64,000 nt of DNA from contig SWDT01000120.1 of the NCBI GenBank assembly GCA_009193035.1, positions 62,001 to 126,000 on the forward strand. Direction: 5' to 3'. The position numbers and the translations under genes are program-made. This document shows positions 46,021 to 63,724 of this stretch, piece after piece. Origin of the DNA: Halicephalobus mephisto. Lineage: Eukaryota; Nematoda; Chromadorea; Rhabditida; Panagrolaimidae. Below the pieces are notes generated by a model, which ran no database searches, was not told the DNA's origin, and worked only from the letters and a program-made list of their open reading frames with translations. Each line of letters starts with the position of its first letter. The stretch's first letter is position 1.

Positions 46021-48590
46021 TTTTTTTACTTGTGTCCCTGGTTGAAGTTTCTACTTTTTTGAAATGTAGTTTCCGTTTTTTAAATTGGGCACTCGATGCC
46101 GTCAAATTCGATTTTGTTCCAAAACAGATTCTCAGCTTGATTTGGTTTTTTCGAGGAGATAGTCCTTCAATTACTTTTTCATTCAAAAAAGCAATGAATA
46201 AAATAAATTCAAATACTAACAAATTAAAAAAATTTCAATTTTGCAAATAATCTATATATAACTTTGGATAAATTTTATTTCTATTAAGTTCCATATAATT
46301 CTCTCGTCATTGGATTATAGATATTTTTAATTATAACAATGGAAATTATTTTGATACTTTTTTGCCCGAGGCAATTGTCATGGAATTTCGGTTTTTGGCA
46401 CGAGAAAGATGGATTCAATGTTGCGTTTCAAATTTCATTTACATGCGAAAAACGAAACGACAAAAGAACTTTTAACAGAGATTCTGACCTTTTAGAATTT
46501 CGTTAGTTTTCTTTAATAGATAACTCTGGGGAAATTAAGGGTTGTTCATGAAGTTGTTAAATGTTTAATTTTGTCTAAAAAAGCTTCAGAAAAAGTCTAT
46601 CGCGTTTTTGACATCATTTGTTTTCTTTAAAAATGCAACTTTTACAAAACTAAAAAGAATCTCTGTTGGTGGTCCTCAAAAAAAAAACTTTTTTAAACTA
46701 AAAATTATTTTAAAATAATAAAAAATATTCGAAATAAACCTATGTTCTTATTGGATTCTTCTTTTTGCATACATTTGGCTCTTGTTCATGTCCAAAAACG
46801 GACGTTGGCAAGGCAAGTGAGCCGCAAGCTTGCAACGGAGAGTCAAAATGAAGCCTCCAACGACGACCGCACGACTTCCTCGGGAGAAATACTGAAAGCT
46901 CTTTGGGCTCTCTAGGACAGGGCACTGCTCGCAATGCTACTTCTTATTTTGCTCTCCTGATGGACCTTGCTACGGATTTGTCGCCGGATTTATGGTCTCT
47001 CGACACTTGGTTTTTCGTGTCTATCTATCTTCATATTTTATATGGATAAAAATCTCTGCGAAAAACAATGATCGATGTCTTTTTCTCCAGATCCTTTTGC
47101 TTATCACAGTTGAGCCAATAAGCACGCAGTCATTTCTCCCTTGGGATGATCTCTTTGGATTTCTTTTTAGCTTAACATTTTACAAACTTTACAAGTTTTA
47201 ATTTTTAGTTTTTTTTTTGTAAATATGATTTTTTGTGTAGTTTTAAAATCCATGGAACAATATTGTCATGGCCGCTAAACTCTTGTATTTTCATCCACCC
47301 GAGTGCTTAGCTGTTTTCGGAAGAATGTTGCCGTCAAAGCGTGCATAGCAAATCAAGGCTCGTTGCCGCTTTTAAAGTTTTGTTTTCTTCAACAACGCGC
47401 ATGCATGTCATGCTAGTGTCTGTTCTCTATGATGATCTTGTTGCCACCCGCTTTACTCTCCTGTTAGTTTTACTTGATGGAAAAAGCACTTCAATTTAAC
47501 TTTTTTGTTCTTTGACAAATAACTTTATTGTTTTTTTTCATAAAAATCGCGAAATTTTTTATTGTATTTTGAAAATTTTTGATTTTTTAAAATAATCATG
47601 TGATTGGATAGTTTGGTTTTTTATGTTTCATAATTAGTCATAACTTCCCCGAGGGATGAACCTTCCATGGAGCTCTGAAAGTACAGACACACAGTCTCAT
47701 AGATAAATGCATAGATATTCCATTATTTCGTGGTTTCGTAGAAGATCCTTTTTTCCACCATTTCAAACACGATCTTAATCTGTTGGACATAGTTTTATTT
47801 ATTTATGAAGGTAATGCTGGATGGAAATTGGAAAGATGCTTTTTCCATATTACTGCCTACTTCCGCATATTTTATGTCACTCTAAAAACTTTGAAAAAGT
47901 TCTTCCATCAAATTTTTCCACTATGTGGTAATTCCATGTCTCATCTTCATCATTAAAATATGTCTGGTAGACTAGATTTCCCGTGGTAATACGGTTTAAT
48001 TAATGGAATTTCTGGCTGAAGTCGAAGAGCACTGTTATGTTATTAATGATGATGTTTCTTCGTGAAATTCTAACTTCTCCCTCATTAGTGATCCAAGTAA
48101 CGACACGCAAACTGCATTAATATCATATAAGACTTATTTATATTTGATCTTTTGAGCAGGATTAAGGAATTCATTAAGATAGGACAAGTAGATTTGTCTG
48201 TCTTTTATCCTATTTACAAATAATAACTATCTCGTATTACAATTTTTATAGTTCAAATTACTCTATGATTATATTGTTTGTTCTAAAATCAGAAGTCGGA
48301 TTCAATAACGTCATAGACTTGTAATTCAAGCGTGAGAAAAATCCGAAATTGTTCACAAAACCTTACGTACATCAACGTTAAGAAAGCACGGGATTCTGAA
48401 TTAAGTGGGAACTCACTAAAGGAATGTAGGTCCAGCCAAAAAGCAGGACTAGACTTTATATGCTGGAAATGAATATGTTTATTTCTTTCAAGAGGAGATT
48501 TAACGCTCAATGAGCCTGGCTTTGATGAAGTCAGCTGCAATAGACAGGAGACAGCGCTTCTGGGTCTGAAGTTGGTAAACTGCTTTCAAT
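46021..48590. other. Gene-free stretch upstream of the CaMKK gene
   Basis: Frames of 60-85 codons on both strands overlap and have no domains. About 46760-46990 is richer in G and C and might include a regulatory region or a noncoding first exon of the downstream kinase gene, but nothing in it proves that. No RNA gene was recognised. Confidence 0.4.
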
Positions 48591-48594
48591 GCAC

Positions 48595-49232
48595 ACAAAA
48601 ATAGCTCTAATGTGCTGGTACATGAATTGAGTATAATGTATAAGTGTATTATATCCAATGTACTGCTGGATAAAATATAATATATCCGATACATCAGAGC
48701 TGTTTTAATGTATCGATGCATTATATATCATATACCTTTTTTGCGTGTATACTGAGATCCATTTCTAATATTATGTTGAGATATAGATTAAATACTGTGT
48801 TAAAGTATATATCTAAGATTATACACAAAAAATAGTTCTAATATATCTGTATATAAACTGAATATAACGTACAAGTATATTATATTCAATGTATCGGTAC
48901 ATAAAATATCATATATCCGGTATATCAGAGCCATTGTAATGCATCTATGCTTTATATATCATATATCTTTTTGTGTGCATATTGAGATTTATTTCTAATA
49001 TTATATTTAGACCTGGTTTAATACTATATCAAAACAAAGATCTAATATTATATTAAGGTATATATCTAAGACTATACACAAAAATAACTCTAATGTATTA
49101 GTACATAAGTTGAGTATAATGTATGTGTATTATATTTAATGTATCAGTATACAGAATATAATATATCCAATACATCAGAGTTGTTTTAATATATTCATAC
49201 ATTATATACCACGCATTGTTTTTTATGTGTGA
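48595..49232. repeat. Three MITE-like satellite units (ACACAAAAA ... TTTTTGTGT)
   Basis: Units at about 48595-48745, 48823-48977 and 49074-49232 are separated by 80-95-bp linkers. From about 48780 to 49130 the sequence is almost identical to 13490-13840 in the T-box intron. Subterminal sequences such as 'agctctaatgt' and 'acatcagagct' are inverted copies of each other. Confidence 0.88.
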
Positions 49233-49566
49233 ATTTATTGGTCTTTTTTTCGTCACAATTGTTGGGAAAATTTTGTCGTTTCAAGTATTATTGAAGTAGT
49301 AGAATAATTACTATGAAAATGTCTGGCCTTTGTCTTGTCCTTTATGTACAATGGCAATTATATTCCGATTTTTTTAATTTTCGAAATTCATTCAATACAA
49401 TTCCATAAAGAATTCCAATAATTTAATAAATATGATCTATCTCCTCGTTAGCAAAAACTTTCATCTCATTCTTTATTATTTGCGTAACAAGCAACCTTTA
49501 AAAACGTATTTTTTGCTGCTTTTTGTTTTGGATTTTGTTTTTAAAACTCTACGTGAATTTTTCAGA
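49233..49566 (+). promoter_or_regulatory. Upstream region and splice acceptor before the CaMKK start
   Basis: The sequence 'gtgaatttttcag' ends at 49565, one base before the ATG at 49567. It is a consensus nematode acceptor, so the mRNA probably begins with a spliced leader here or joins an upstream noncoding exon. The frame is open back to 49432, but upstream residues are hydrophobic AT-rich filler. Confidence 0.55.
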
Positions 49567-51809
<2,243 letters not shown>

Positions 51810-53150
51810 CCAATTTTGTCACATAAACACTACATTTAAACTTGCCGTCTTATTGGTGCAATTTTTAACGGGTTTCAACATTACTCGCAGATGCGAGCCG
51901 CCACTCTTGCTAAATACATTAAATTTTTGCTATATATTGCAAAATAAAATCTGCCTACTTCTTGAGAACACTTTCAATGTCACAGACTCTTTATAGGTTA
52001 CAATCATCGAAGATATTCTTGAAATACAAGAATCAAGATGGTAGAGATAAACTCGACCATTACAAATGAAAATAAAAATTAAAAAACTGATGATGGTCAA
52101 ACGGATTTTTTGGCGTAATTTCACGTTGAGAAAAATATAATATAATGTTGATTGAAAATTTCCATGTAACTTTGAATTCAAAAATGGTGAACCATTAGAG
52201 GATTTCGATCATCTATATAGTTGTTCTACTTATCAGTTTTGATCATATTTCATCACTAGAACTAATCTCAGCTTCTTGAATGTATTTCATTCAATGAATA
52301 AATTCTGGAAACTTTTTATAACATTTACAATGTTCAATTTCTTCTTAAAATTTTAGAAACTTTTTATAACGCTTACAATGTTGGATTTCTTTTTAAAATT
52401 CTGGAGACTTTTTGTAACGCTTACAATGTTGAACTTCTCTTTACAATTCTAGATATCTTCTTTTAAATCATCTCATCGGAGCAGAAGCTTGATGATGTGA
52501 ACTTTCAAAGGAAATCAGCAAATAATGTGATTGTTATTACGTATTTAAAAGTAATAACAAAGTAGATATCCAAACGATACAATATGTATCATTTAAGTAA
52601 TAATTCTAATATGTATTCATATGGAAATCGACTTTTATCATTACATTTATCTTCGAGTTTTTAGTATTAAAATTTTGAATATTTTTTGCTTTTTTACACA
52701 AAATATTATGATTATTATCAGAGGTTTAGAAAAAGAATCTATTATAAAGTAAGTTGATCTGTAAATTCTAAATCTAAAGTCAGAATTGATGATTGACCTT
52801 CAGAATTCTGAAATTTTAAATTCAGGATTTTAGTTAAATGAAATTCAATCAACTTTGTTTTATTTTTAAATAATGTCTACTCCCTGAAATCTGTGATTTT
52901 TCTTCAAACACTCCAGAAGTTATACTTTGAGAGGTTATTCTGAAGTTCACTTAAGAGACCACTTGAAATTTCTAATCAGGTAGTAAATTATCTATTGAAA
53001 AATAAAATATATAGTATAGAATTTTCAAAGATGCTAAGATCATTGATGATGGAATTTTTAACCTAGAATTCTGGAATACGAAATTTAGAGATTGTATTTT
53101 TCAAAGTTAAGAGTAAATTACTAATATAGGATCAAGTATGAAGTTTTGAT
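51810..53150. other. Noncoding, 3' of the CaMKK gene
   Basis: The 3' UTR of the kinase gene ends near 51950-51965. About 52300-52450 holds three diverged copies of a roughly 60-bp unit ('aaactttttataac' and 'tacaatgtt'). No gene is supported. Confidence 0.5.
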
Positions 53151-53554
53151 TACACACAAAAAACATAACTTTTAGTTTTTTAACAATTGCGAAATGTAAC
53201 ACAATCGTCACATTTTTCACGAATATTTGACATTTGTGAGAAAAAATAAAACATAATAGTGACGATTTATATTTGTTACTGTGCCAAAAGTTACATCTTT
53301 TTTATGTTGATATCGGGGAATTATATATGATATATGGATATCATTAAGAAAGCTATGATTTACCAGATAGATTATATTCAAGTACAGTTTCATTAAGTTC
53401 ACAAAAAAGAGTAACTTTTAGTTTTTTAACAATTGCGAAATGTAACACAATCGTCATATTTTTCATGAATATTTGACTTTTGTGAGAAAAAATAAAACAT
53501 AATAGTGACGATTTATATTCGTTACTGTGCCAAAAGTTATATTTTTCTTGTGTG
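53151..53554 (-). mobile_element. Second copy of the composite MITE pair, inverted
   Basis: Reverse-complement counterpart of 42923-43323. Units at 53151-53305 and 53400-53554 surround the same roughly 93-bp spacer. The two composites are about 10 kb apart, in opposite orientation, and differ by scattered single bases. They could in principle pair with each other in single-stranded DNA or RNA. Confidence 0.85.
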
Positions 53555-54011
53555 TACAAAGAATTTGAAAATGAAGTTATTTTTACTATAGGATAAGAAA
53601 CTTGTTTTTTATCTCACTGATTCTTGATACAACTGAAGGAGTCATTCCATATTTGTAAATATTGTAAATATTCTGTCAACAAGAAACGATTTGCAAGAGT
53701 ACAAAATGTTCCAATGATTGTTTCTCAAATAATATGTGAACAATCTTCGTCTATGGAAAGATTCTTGACGATGTGGGAAGACTAACCCGATTCCAAAATG
53801 ATTACTTTTCAAAAATCGTTCTATATCAAAAGAACTATCTTTTTCACACCTGAAATTATTCAAATTTCATCCTCCCAAGTGTAGGTTTTATTAACGAAAA
53901 ATATTATCCGTATTTGAGAACTTGAAAGGCACACTGGTGTGCTTTGACTACAAGTTAAAATGCATGATTGAAAGAAGTTTGACTGAATTTCAAATGTAAA
54001 CACAATTTGAA
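53555..54011. other. Noncoding, 3' flank of the attractin gene
   Basis: AT-rich sequence containing the 3' UTR of the minus-strand attractin gene. A 73-codon minus-strand frame (53642-53863) has no recognisable domain. Nothing else was seen. Confidence 0.4.
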
Positions 54012-57000
54012 TTAAGTACTGCTTGAAAATGGATTTTTGAACGGGATGAATCTTCGCAATGTTGACTTTTGATTTGTTTGTTGGGAATCAGCATCAGGTG
54101 GTTGGAGAAGCGCTAGTTGCGACTGAGTGAGATTGCATAAAGACGAAGCCACTGCTAAGCCAGAAGTCCCATGAGGTGTGTAGTCCTTCCCTCCAGTGGG
54201 TAAACGAACTATGAGTGTGTAGATTCCAGCTTGGTAGTTGTTGCAAGGCTCAATGGAAATCGGAGTTGCAGAATCATAACGATTTGGAGACAGATCTAGT
54301 TGAGCAGAGGCGAACGGTCTCGAAGCCATCTGAAATCAAATATCAGTACTTTTTAAAGACGAATCACTTACTCTTTCTATTTCAACATGTCTGGACTGCA
54401 TCAAATGATACCGTTCTACGCGTTGTTTGACTATCCAAACTAGCCCAGCAACAACAAGCAAAATAACAAAACAACTGAAAAGTATTGGAATTCCATTAGC
54501 ATCAAAAATTTCCGATGAATGAAACTTACGCTGCGAAGATGACGAAGAACAGCACCCAGTTGATCGGTGGTGATTGAGCAAACGATATTTGAATTTTGAT
54601 TGGTGTAGTAAAATTGTGAACAGTGACGAAGAATGTTGTGTTTTCAGATGTTCCGAATGGATAGTCGTGATCGTGAGCATGATATGTGCGTTTGAAGCCA
54701 TTGATATCGCAAGGATGTTGACTCATGAATCTCTTTGACACTACTTCTCCTGTAATTTCTGTTTTCGTTTTATTGATGTCAACGAGAGCTGGATTTTCTC
54801 CATCACAAATGATAGAAAACTGAACATCTGTATCGTCCTTGAAGGGGATGGCATAAAAGTTGATCTGGTTGACATATTTGTCCTTGTCTTCGTTATTATC
54901 CAACTTGAATGTGAAGATGAAATCGATAGCTAGTTTGTAAGAACAAGGTTTATCCTTCGTTGGATCCCCATCGTATTTCTGGTCACATTTATCACAATGG
55001 GCTCCGATTACTCCCTTCGTTGTACAGTAGCAATCTCCGGTTTCATTGTCACAAGAATAGGCCTGGTCGTTACATTGACATTCGGTACAGTTACCCCCAT
55101 TTCTTGGATCCCCAAAGTACCCGTCAGTACACCGTTCGCATTGTTCTCCTTCAGTGTAGTGATTACAGCTGTTACATTGTTCTTTAGTTGCCAACGCCGA
55201 CATTGCGAGAATTCCGGAACATCTACTGTGTCCATTGCATTGACAAGAAGGCTCTCCGGTGAAGAACCAAGATTTAGGATTCTTACAAGCATCTGCGTCA
55301 AAGGGTCCATCAACAGATCCAGCCAGACATTCACCAACACCTGTTCCTTTCCCGTTATCACACCATCCACATCTTGGTCCAATTTGCTGACATTCTTCGC
55401 AGGTCTTTTGTTGAGAACAATCGTAGGGATCTAATTGACATGCATGATGGTTGTCAGAATTTGCTTGAGTAATCCAAGATTGACATTGACCGTAGGGGAA
55501 ACTAATCATGTAGGTGTCCATACTAACGCATCTTCTGGTTGAAGGACACCACATACAGTTCCTCTGAGTACAACTACTACAATCAGTTAGATTTGAACAG
55601 GGAATTGGACATGAAGAAGAATTTCCAGTAAATGGATGGGCATAACGGAAATCTGTTATTGAAGATGATGGTTGAGCGGAATGAGCAAGGGAAGCCAGTC
55701 GTTCATTTTGTATTCTATTGTGTTGTTCGATTAGAAGAACTAAAATCATAAATTCATCTCTCTAAACAAGGAAATTAACCTTACTTTCATCTTTTTGTGG
55801 AATGCAAGCATGTCTTGTCTCGATCATGTACCAAGAACAATGAGGTAGTTGTTGACAAGCAAAACAATTAGCTGCTAATGAACATGATCTCTTGGAGACT
55901 TGTGAAGAAGATTTAGATTTGGATGGACAGCTCTTCCAGTCACTTGTGATGGCAGATCCATCAGCACAACCTGTATCAGAGTTGACACAGAGAGTAGTAC
56001 TTTCACACCATCCACATCCTTTTTGCATGAAACAAGACTGACAATCTTTTTGTTCAGAACATTGGGTTGATCGGAAACTCATTCCAGGACAGTTATCAAG
56101 TAAAATTCTCGGAGTATCGCTTTTAATAAACGACAAGAATGGCTGTCTATATGAAACATCGGCACTGGCCTTCGTGCATTTCTTCTCTATGAAGATGCAT
56201 CTCGTACCTACGGCGCTTTCGGCACATTCTTCGGCCGAATTGGCAAGGATATTACATTGAGCTACAAGATTTACATGAATATTACTCAATCTTATTTAAA
56301 CCTACGTAGTGACAACTTGAGAACATCATTTTTCATCAAACCGTTGAAACCGGCAAATACGAAAGCATTTTCCTCGAAAATTGCGCTTACATGGCCGTAT
56401 CTACTGACTTCAAGAGCTCCGTTTACAGTTGAAATTTTGGACCAAGTTTGACACAGAACATCGTAAGAGTAAACGTCTTGGGAATAACATTCACTCAATC
56501 GAGCAGTTGTTGATTCGTTATGACTGTTACCTCCTATGATGAAGAGGTGATGATCGATCACAACGGAACTATGTCGAAATACTCTTACTGGACCGGTCGA
56601 AACAAAAGTCCAAGTTTCTGTCTGCGGATCAAATTTAAGGAGATCATCGCTGATATTGTAAGACCCTTCCTGAACTGCTTGAGTGTAACCTCCATAAACG
56701 TAGACAATTGGATTTTTGGAATTTTCAAGATACAAAGTAGAGGAATGAGCGAATCTTCCGATAATTTTGGACTGCTCCTTTCCGAGCTTCCAAGTACCAT
56801 CAGCAAAGTTATAAATCTGAGTTCTATGTAAGAATCCCTCATAAGGATTGTATCCGAAGAAGATGTACATTTTGTCGTTGATGACGTGAGCAGTATGGCC
56901 AGCAACACGCTTAGGGATGGCATTCGGGTTTTCATCATGAGAAAACAACATCTTCCAAGTGCCTGTACGGATATCCAACGACCATAATTCATTTGTGATG

Positions 57001-58069
57001 GTTTTATTGTTGATGACACCGCCGAAAACGTAAAGTTTGTCTTTGTAGTAGACGATTGAATGGTCGTATCTCGTTTTCGGAGGAGTGTTTTTTATATTAA
57101 CACCAGAAAAAGTTTTTGTTTTGAAGTCGTAGCTGATTAAATCCTCGTTTTTGTGGTTGGTGAAGTAATATCCTCCGAAAATCCAAGCTGTCGAGTCGTT
57201 GACAACGATAGCATGGGATGCCCTGGGGGTGAAAATAACTCCATCTTCGTTCTTCGTATGTACATAGTCCCAAACCCCTTCATTTAACCCTTGACAGTAA
57301 TCTCCATTGAAAAGTCCCTTAGTGGACTGACAACGGCCTCCCACACATACCCCGTGGACACAGGGAGCTTCGTCGCCGTCTTTTTCACATATCGGCAATT
57401 GACAAGACTCCCCCGTGAATCCTTCATTGCAGGTACATTTTCCTTTGTTACAGTTTCCGTGTTGACTACAATTGTTCGGACAAGCACCCCATACATGGCC
57501 AATCGAGAATCCATCCAGATTGTAGGCGAGATCACTTACAAAATAAACAATCGCTTTTCCCGATGGAATAGATAATTGCCGACCCGTTTGTGAGCCACTG
57601 AAATCGATTTCCAGACTTTACTGAGTAGATTTCATATATGAACTTACCTAAGTACAGCTAATAAATTATTATTGACAGAGTTTCCGTCGTAAATGTAGAG
57701 GTGATCCCAGCAACATTCGGTCAAAAACTGATCGATATTGAACAACAAAGGACCGGGATCAGGATTTTGATTTTCGATGATCCACATGCATTTCGCAGAA
57801 GTTGTGTAATTCCGGTGTCCATCGGTAAAAATGGAAGTCGAATTGTCTAATCTCTGTCTTCCGAAGCAATGCTCGCAATAGGGACCAGTCCATCCCGGAG
57901 GACAGACACACTGACCGTTGACGAATTGGCCTTGTATACAAGGCGTTGATGATTTAGAAGCTGCTGATGATCGTTGACTTTGAAGAACTGCATTTACAGA
58001 CAGAATTAAACAGCTATTAATGAAAAATAAAAGTGAAATAATTTGCATCCACCCGAAGGACCATAACAT
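54012..58069 (-). CDS. Attractin-family transmembrane protein (CUB, EGF, kelch, PSI, laminin-EGF)
   Basis: Six exons are inferred: 58069-57648, 57597-56306, 56261-55785, 55739-54530, 54474-54372 and 54329-54012. They give about 1273 aa, close to vertebrate attractin. In order: signal peptide (MQIISLLFFINSCLILSVNA within residues 8-28), an EGF module (CVCPPGWTGPYC), a CUB domain, a second EGF (CTCNEGFTGESC), and a kelch propeller of about six blades (FGGYY, YVFGGV, YVYGGY, FIIGGN, FVFAGF). PSI-like cysteine modules and two laminin-type EGFs (CQCNGHSRCSG, CNSCNHYTEGEQCERC) follow. One membrane span (WVLFFVIFAACFVILLVVAG) crosses the exon 4/5 junction. The cytoplasmic tail carries VEIERMASRPFA and TSGLAVASSL, both diagnostic of attractin. 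The family acts in melanocortin signalling and neuronal maintenance in mammals; C. elegans has attractin-like genes. Exon 2 to 3 uses a gtaggt donor chosen for frame. The start could be 58069 or 58048; a tttttgtttcag acceptor lies about 60 nt upstream. Confidence 0.92.
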
Positions 58070-59212
58070 GCTTGAGGTTGACGTGATCGGAATAAATCCG
58101 AGCAGTCATTAGCTGGACCCTGAAACAAAAATGGATTACGTGTTTTCGATTAACTAAAATGGATTTTAACTCGGAGACAGAAAATCGAACAGTGGAACCG
58201 CCACATGATCGTCTGTCGGATACTTGGCTGTCGGACAGACGTCTCTCGCAACGAATCCGCTGACCAAAACTCCGCTTTTTTTATATAAAAAATAACAAAA
58301 AAACCAATTTTCTCCATCTTCCAAATCCCCTACTACATAATTCCCTGCTTTTTACACTAATTCTAAATTAATCTTTTTTTTCAATTTTTTGCATATTTTA
58401 ATTCATTTTTATATAAAGTTAAAATTTTCCAAAAAATTACTTTTATTAACTTATATTGTAATTTTAGTAATAAAAAATTATTATTTTTTTATTTTTTATT
58501 TTTTTGATGACGTATCGATGAGACAGAAAAGAACACGGATGTCAATGCGCGGTTCTCTTCCCCACGTCAGCCTATTGGAAGCCGGACTAACAACTCTGTC
58601 GGCCGAACTTTCCATTTTCTATCCATCTCTGTATTCATTCGCCGCTGGCTTTTTTTTCGAAACAAGGCAAAACTGAGCATTTCTGCCACCAGGCGAGAGC
58701 TTCATTGATCGGTTTAGAAAAAGGACATGCCACTCTTCTTGTCATTTGGCCGGTTTTTCTTCCAACATGGTGTCCCCCATTTAATGGTTTTTGGATTGTC
58801 AGTTATTTTTTACTTTAAATTTTCCCATATATGAAATTTGACTTTTTTATTGTTTTTAAATATTATCACCTTTTTTAACACATGAGTCATAGAAAAATAG
58901 TTTATTTGCTTAGTAACGTAAAAAAAGGAAAAATCGATAACGTAGAAACGAATCAAATGGAGTAAAATTTTTCTTATCTTGTGAACTCATTTATGCCCCG
59001 GTTTTGCTTTATCCGGATTTATACTGGGTGAAAGTCGAACGATTTCTTCATTTTGTCGATATTCTTTTTTCTCGCGAAAAAGACAAGTCACGCGCGAACG
59101 TGCGTACCTGTATCTAAATCGAAATTAACGATTTTTTTCAGGATCCTGAATTACCATGTTCTAGCCGTTCCAACCTGGTATTGTAGCAAGTAATATTACA
59201 GTATTTTCCACC
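58070..59212. promoter_or_regulatory. Divergent promoter region between attractin and TMEM184 genes
   Basis: The two genes point away from each other across this 1.1-kb gap. On the minus side, tttttgtttcag near 58121-58132 is a likely leader acceptor for attractin. On the plus side, atttttttcag ends at 59141, 72 nt before the TMEM184 ATG, a likely trans-splice or 5'-UTR acceptor. 58500-58720 includes a less AT-rich block with a CRE-like 'tgacgta'. A 95-codon plus-strand frame there has no domain. Confidence 0.5.
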
Positions 59213-61676
<2,464 letters not shown>

Positions 61677-61699
61677 TATTCTTTTTTGCATCCATACTT

Positions 61700-62040
61700 T
61701 GTTTCCTCAAAGTCGACAGTCAAAGTTCAAACTCAAAATTCAGATTTTCCGTGTTAGAATAACGTAATTTTTTCTATTTCAAGAAATTGTATATTGTTTT
61801 ATTTAAATTGATAGAATTTGATATCTAGATTTTCTGAATCAAAAGTTAATCATCAAAATTCGACGTCGAAAGTCGGGTTTTTCGTTTTAAAGCATTATTT
61901 CAGAAAAATCTAGATATCAAATTATATCGATTTAAGTAAGAAAATGCAGATTTTTGAAATAGAAAAAACCTACATTATTCTAACACGGAAAATCTGAATT
62001 TTGATCGGGAACTTTGACTATCGACTTACTTGAAACGGAG
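61700..62040. repeat. Imperfect inverted repeat (hairpin) 3' of TMEM184
   Basis: Left arm about 61700-61840 and right arm about 61902-62040 are reverse complements over most of their length. Anchors are 'cagattttccgtgttagaat' with its complement near 61970-61996, and 'gatatctagattttctgaa' with its complement near 61905-61921. The loop of about 60 bp contains the palindrome TTCGACGTCGAA. It lies just after the TMEM184 stop and may be inside its 3' UTR. It could be a short foldback element or a transcribed hairpin. Confidence 0.8.
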
Positions 62041-62714
62041 GACCGTAACACAGTAATTTAACTAGTAACATTCCCAAGTTTATCTAGTCTCCCATTTACG
62101 TTAGTGGCCAATGTTTGTTTTCTCATATCTAAGCCAGTTTTTATTTACATATTAGAGCTTGCGTCATTCTTCTATCCTTCTGAAGACGCTCTCAACAACA
62201 CGATTTGCTGACCTGCTTTTTTCTTTTTCCTTTACTGTCTTTAGTTATTACAGTAATTAGTGCATCTCTGCGTTGTCGTGACTTGTTGAGTGGCGATCAG
62301 CTTGTGCATATCTGAAATCTTTATGCGTTGATAACGCTGTTCATGAATCACGCAGGCATTTCCATTTCTTTAATCTTAATTTTAATCTTTACCGCCGAGA
62401 TGATGAGCGGGATCTCAATTCCCATATTGCTGCTACCGACTGTTAACACGGGCCATTGTTTAAAATCAGCTCTCGGTGGGATTTCCACGTTTTTCTACTT
62501 TCTGGTGAATTTTCGAAATTTTTATAACTCATTATTGTAATTGTTCCATGAAGACGAATAAAATCAGATTCAAGCATTTCTGGATGTTGAAATTTCAAAG
62601 ATTGATAAAATCGAGGTCATACTGTATCACTTTAACTTTCATGGTAATTACCGTATAATATATCTTTTTTGAAAGTAAATTTTTGCATTTTATTGTTGAT
62701 GATTTAGTTTTAAA
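62041..62714. other. Noncoding between the hairpin and the wolframin-like gene
   Basis: No coding sequence is supported. A 70-codon frame at 62328 is hydrophobic but isolated. The stretch should contain the promoter of the downstream gene, with 'gatttag' 8 nt before its ATG as a possible acceptor. Confidence 0.4.
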
Positions 62715-63705
62715 ATGTTCCGAAGAAACAATGATCGGGATTCTTCTGATGACGAATATCATTCATCTCCGTTGAATCGTCATTTGGGAGCTTCTGAAGA
62801 GGAATCAAAACGAGCTGCAAAGCGGATGTACAGATTACTCAATGGTGGAATTAGTAAATTGTCTCCAGAAGATTCTTTGAGGTTTATTTTGAAAGAAGCA
62901 GAATCTTCGAATGTGACCCAAAAAGAAATAATCGAAAAACTTGCGATGAATGCAGACACCGAAGAAGCTCTTCATGCTCTTGCTGATGATTCTGAAGATG
63001 AAAAAGCCACAGAATACATAAAAAAATTAAGTATGAAAGTGAAAGTAAAGGAACATGAAAAAGCATTTTTTCACTGGAGGAATCTGAATAGTTTTGTGGA
63101 ATATCTTTTCGAAAAAATGCATATGCAATGGAGAACGATTTTGGTAAATTTTATTTTTTATTTTTAACAACAATAGTATTTAATTTTTAGTATTCCGTTT
63201 TCCCTCTTCATCAACTTCAAACCCTTATTCTTATTTGTTTAGTCCAGTTCATCAGTGTCCAACGGATTCTCAACACACTCCCCATCATTAGCAGCTATTT
63301 ATCCTTCATGGCTATGGTGTATTTCACGCTAAAAATGTTCCACGACAAAAGTATTCTGCGAGAAAAAGCACTTTGGGCCCGTCTTGTAGATATTTTTCAA
63401 GATAAGGAGACCACCCAAGACGATGGGAAAATTGACAAACATGATACAGACGAAAAATCGGACAAGAAAGAAACGAATTCGATGGATGGAAGTTGTTTCA
63501 TCACTGTAAATTGGGATCCATATATTAACTTCTTCTTGTCATTATTCTTCTTTTTATTTTCCGTTGGAATAGGAGAAAAAGTGGTTCCGAATTCTATTCT
63601 GTTTTGTGGAATCTCAGTTTTCTTCGCAGCTTTGTGTTTTGTGGCCTTGGCAGATAATACAGATCATTTTGCTTTGATTGCTCTTGTAGCAAATTCTTTA
63701 TCATG
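62715..63705 (+). CDS. Wolframin-like ER membrane protein, 5' part only
   Basis: Two exons are visible (62715-63143 and 63191-63705), the second ending at gtaagt in phase 2; the gene continues beyond the window. Residues 1-143 are soluble, acidic and helical, with NADTEEALHALADDSEDEKA and a charged helix before the first membrane span. Exon 2 holds hydrophobic spans: YSVFPLHQLQTLILICLVQF, an ILNTLPIISSYLSFMAMVYF block, and after a charged loop VNWDPYINFFLSLFFFLFSV, then SILFCGISVFFAALCFVALA. From memory, the order, loop and WxxYxxFxLSxFFxxFS pattern resemble the first membrane spans of wolframin (WFS1), an ER protein of calcium and stress homeostasis. This identification rests on remembered family sequence, not a search. 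The missing C-terminus would decide it. Confidence 0.55.
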
Positions 63706-63724
63706 GTAAGTCAACTTTAAAAAA

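Noticed and set aside
54960..55434. Plus-strand frames of 75-145 codons opposite attractin exon 4
   Set aside because: They are antisense shadows of a cysteine-rich coding exon.
58531..58676. Part of a 95-codon frame in the attractin/TMEM184 promoter that looks locally codon-like
   Set aside because: It is isolated, has no domain and is preceded by poly-T/A sequence; better read as promoter or UTR.
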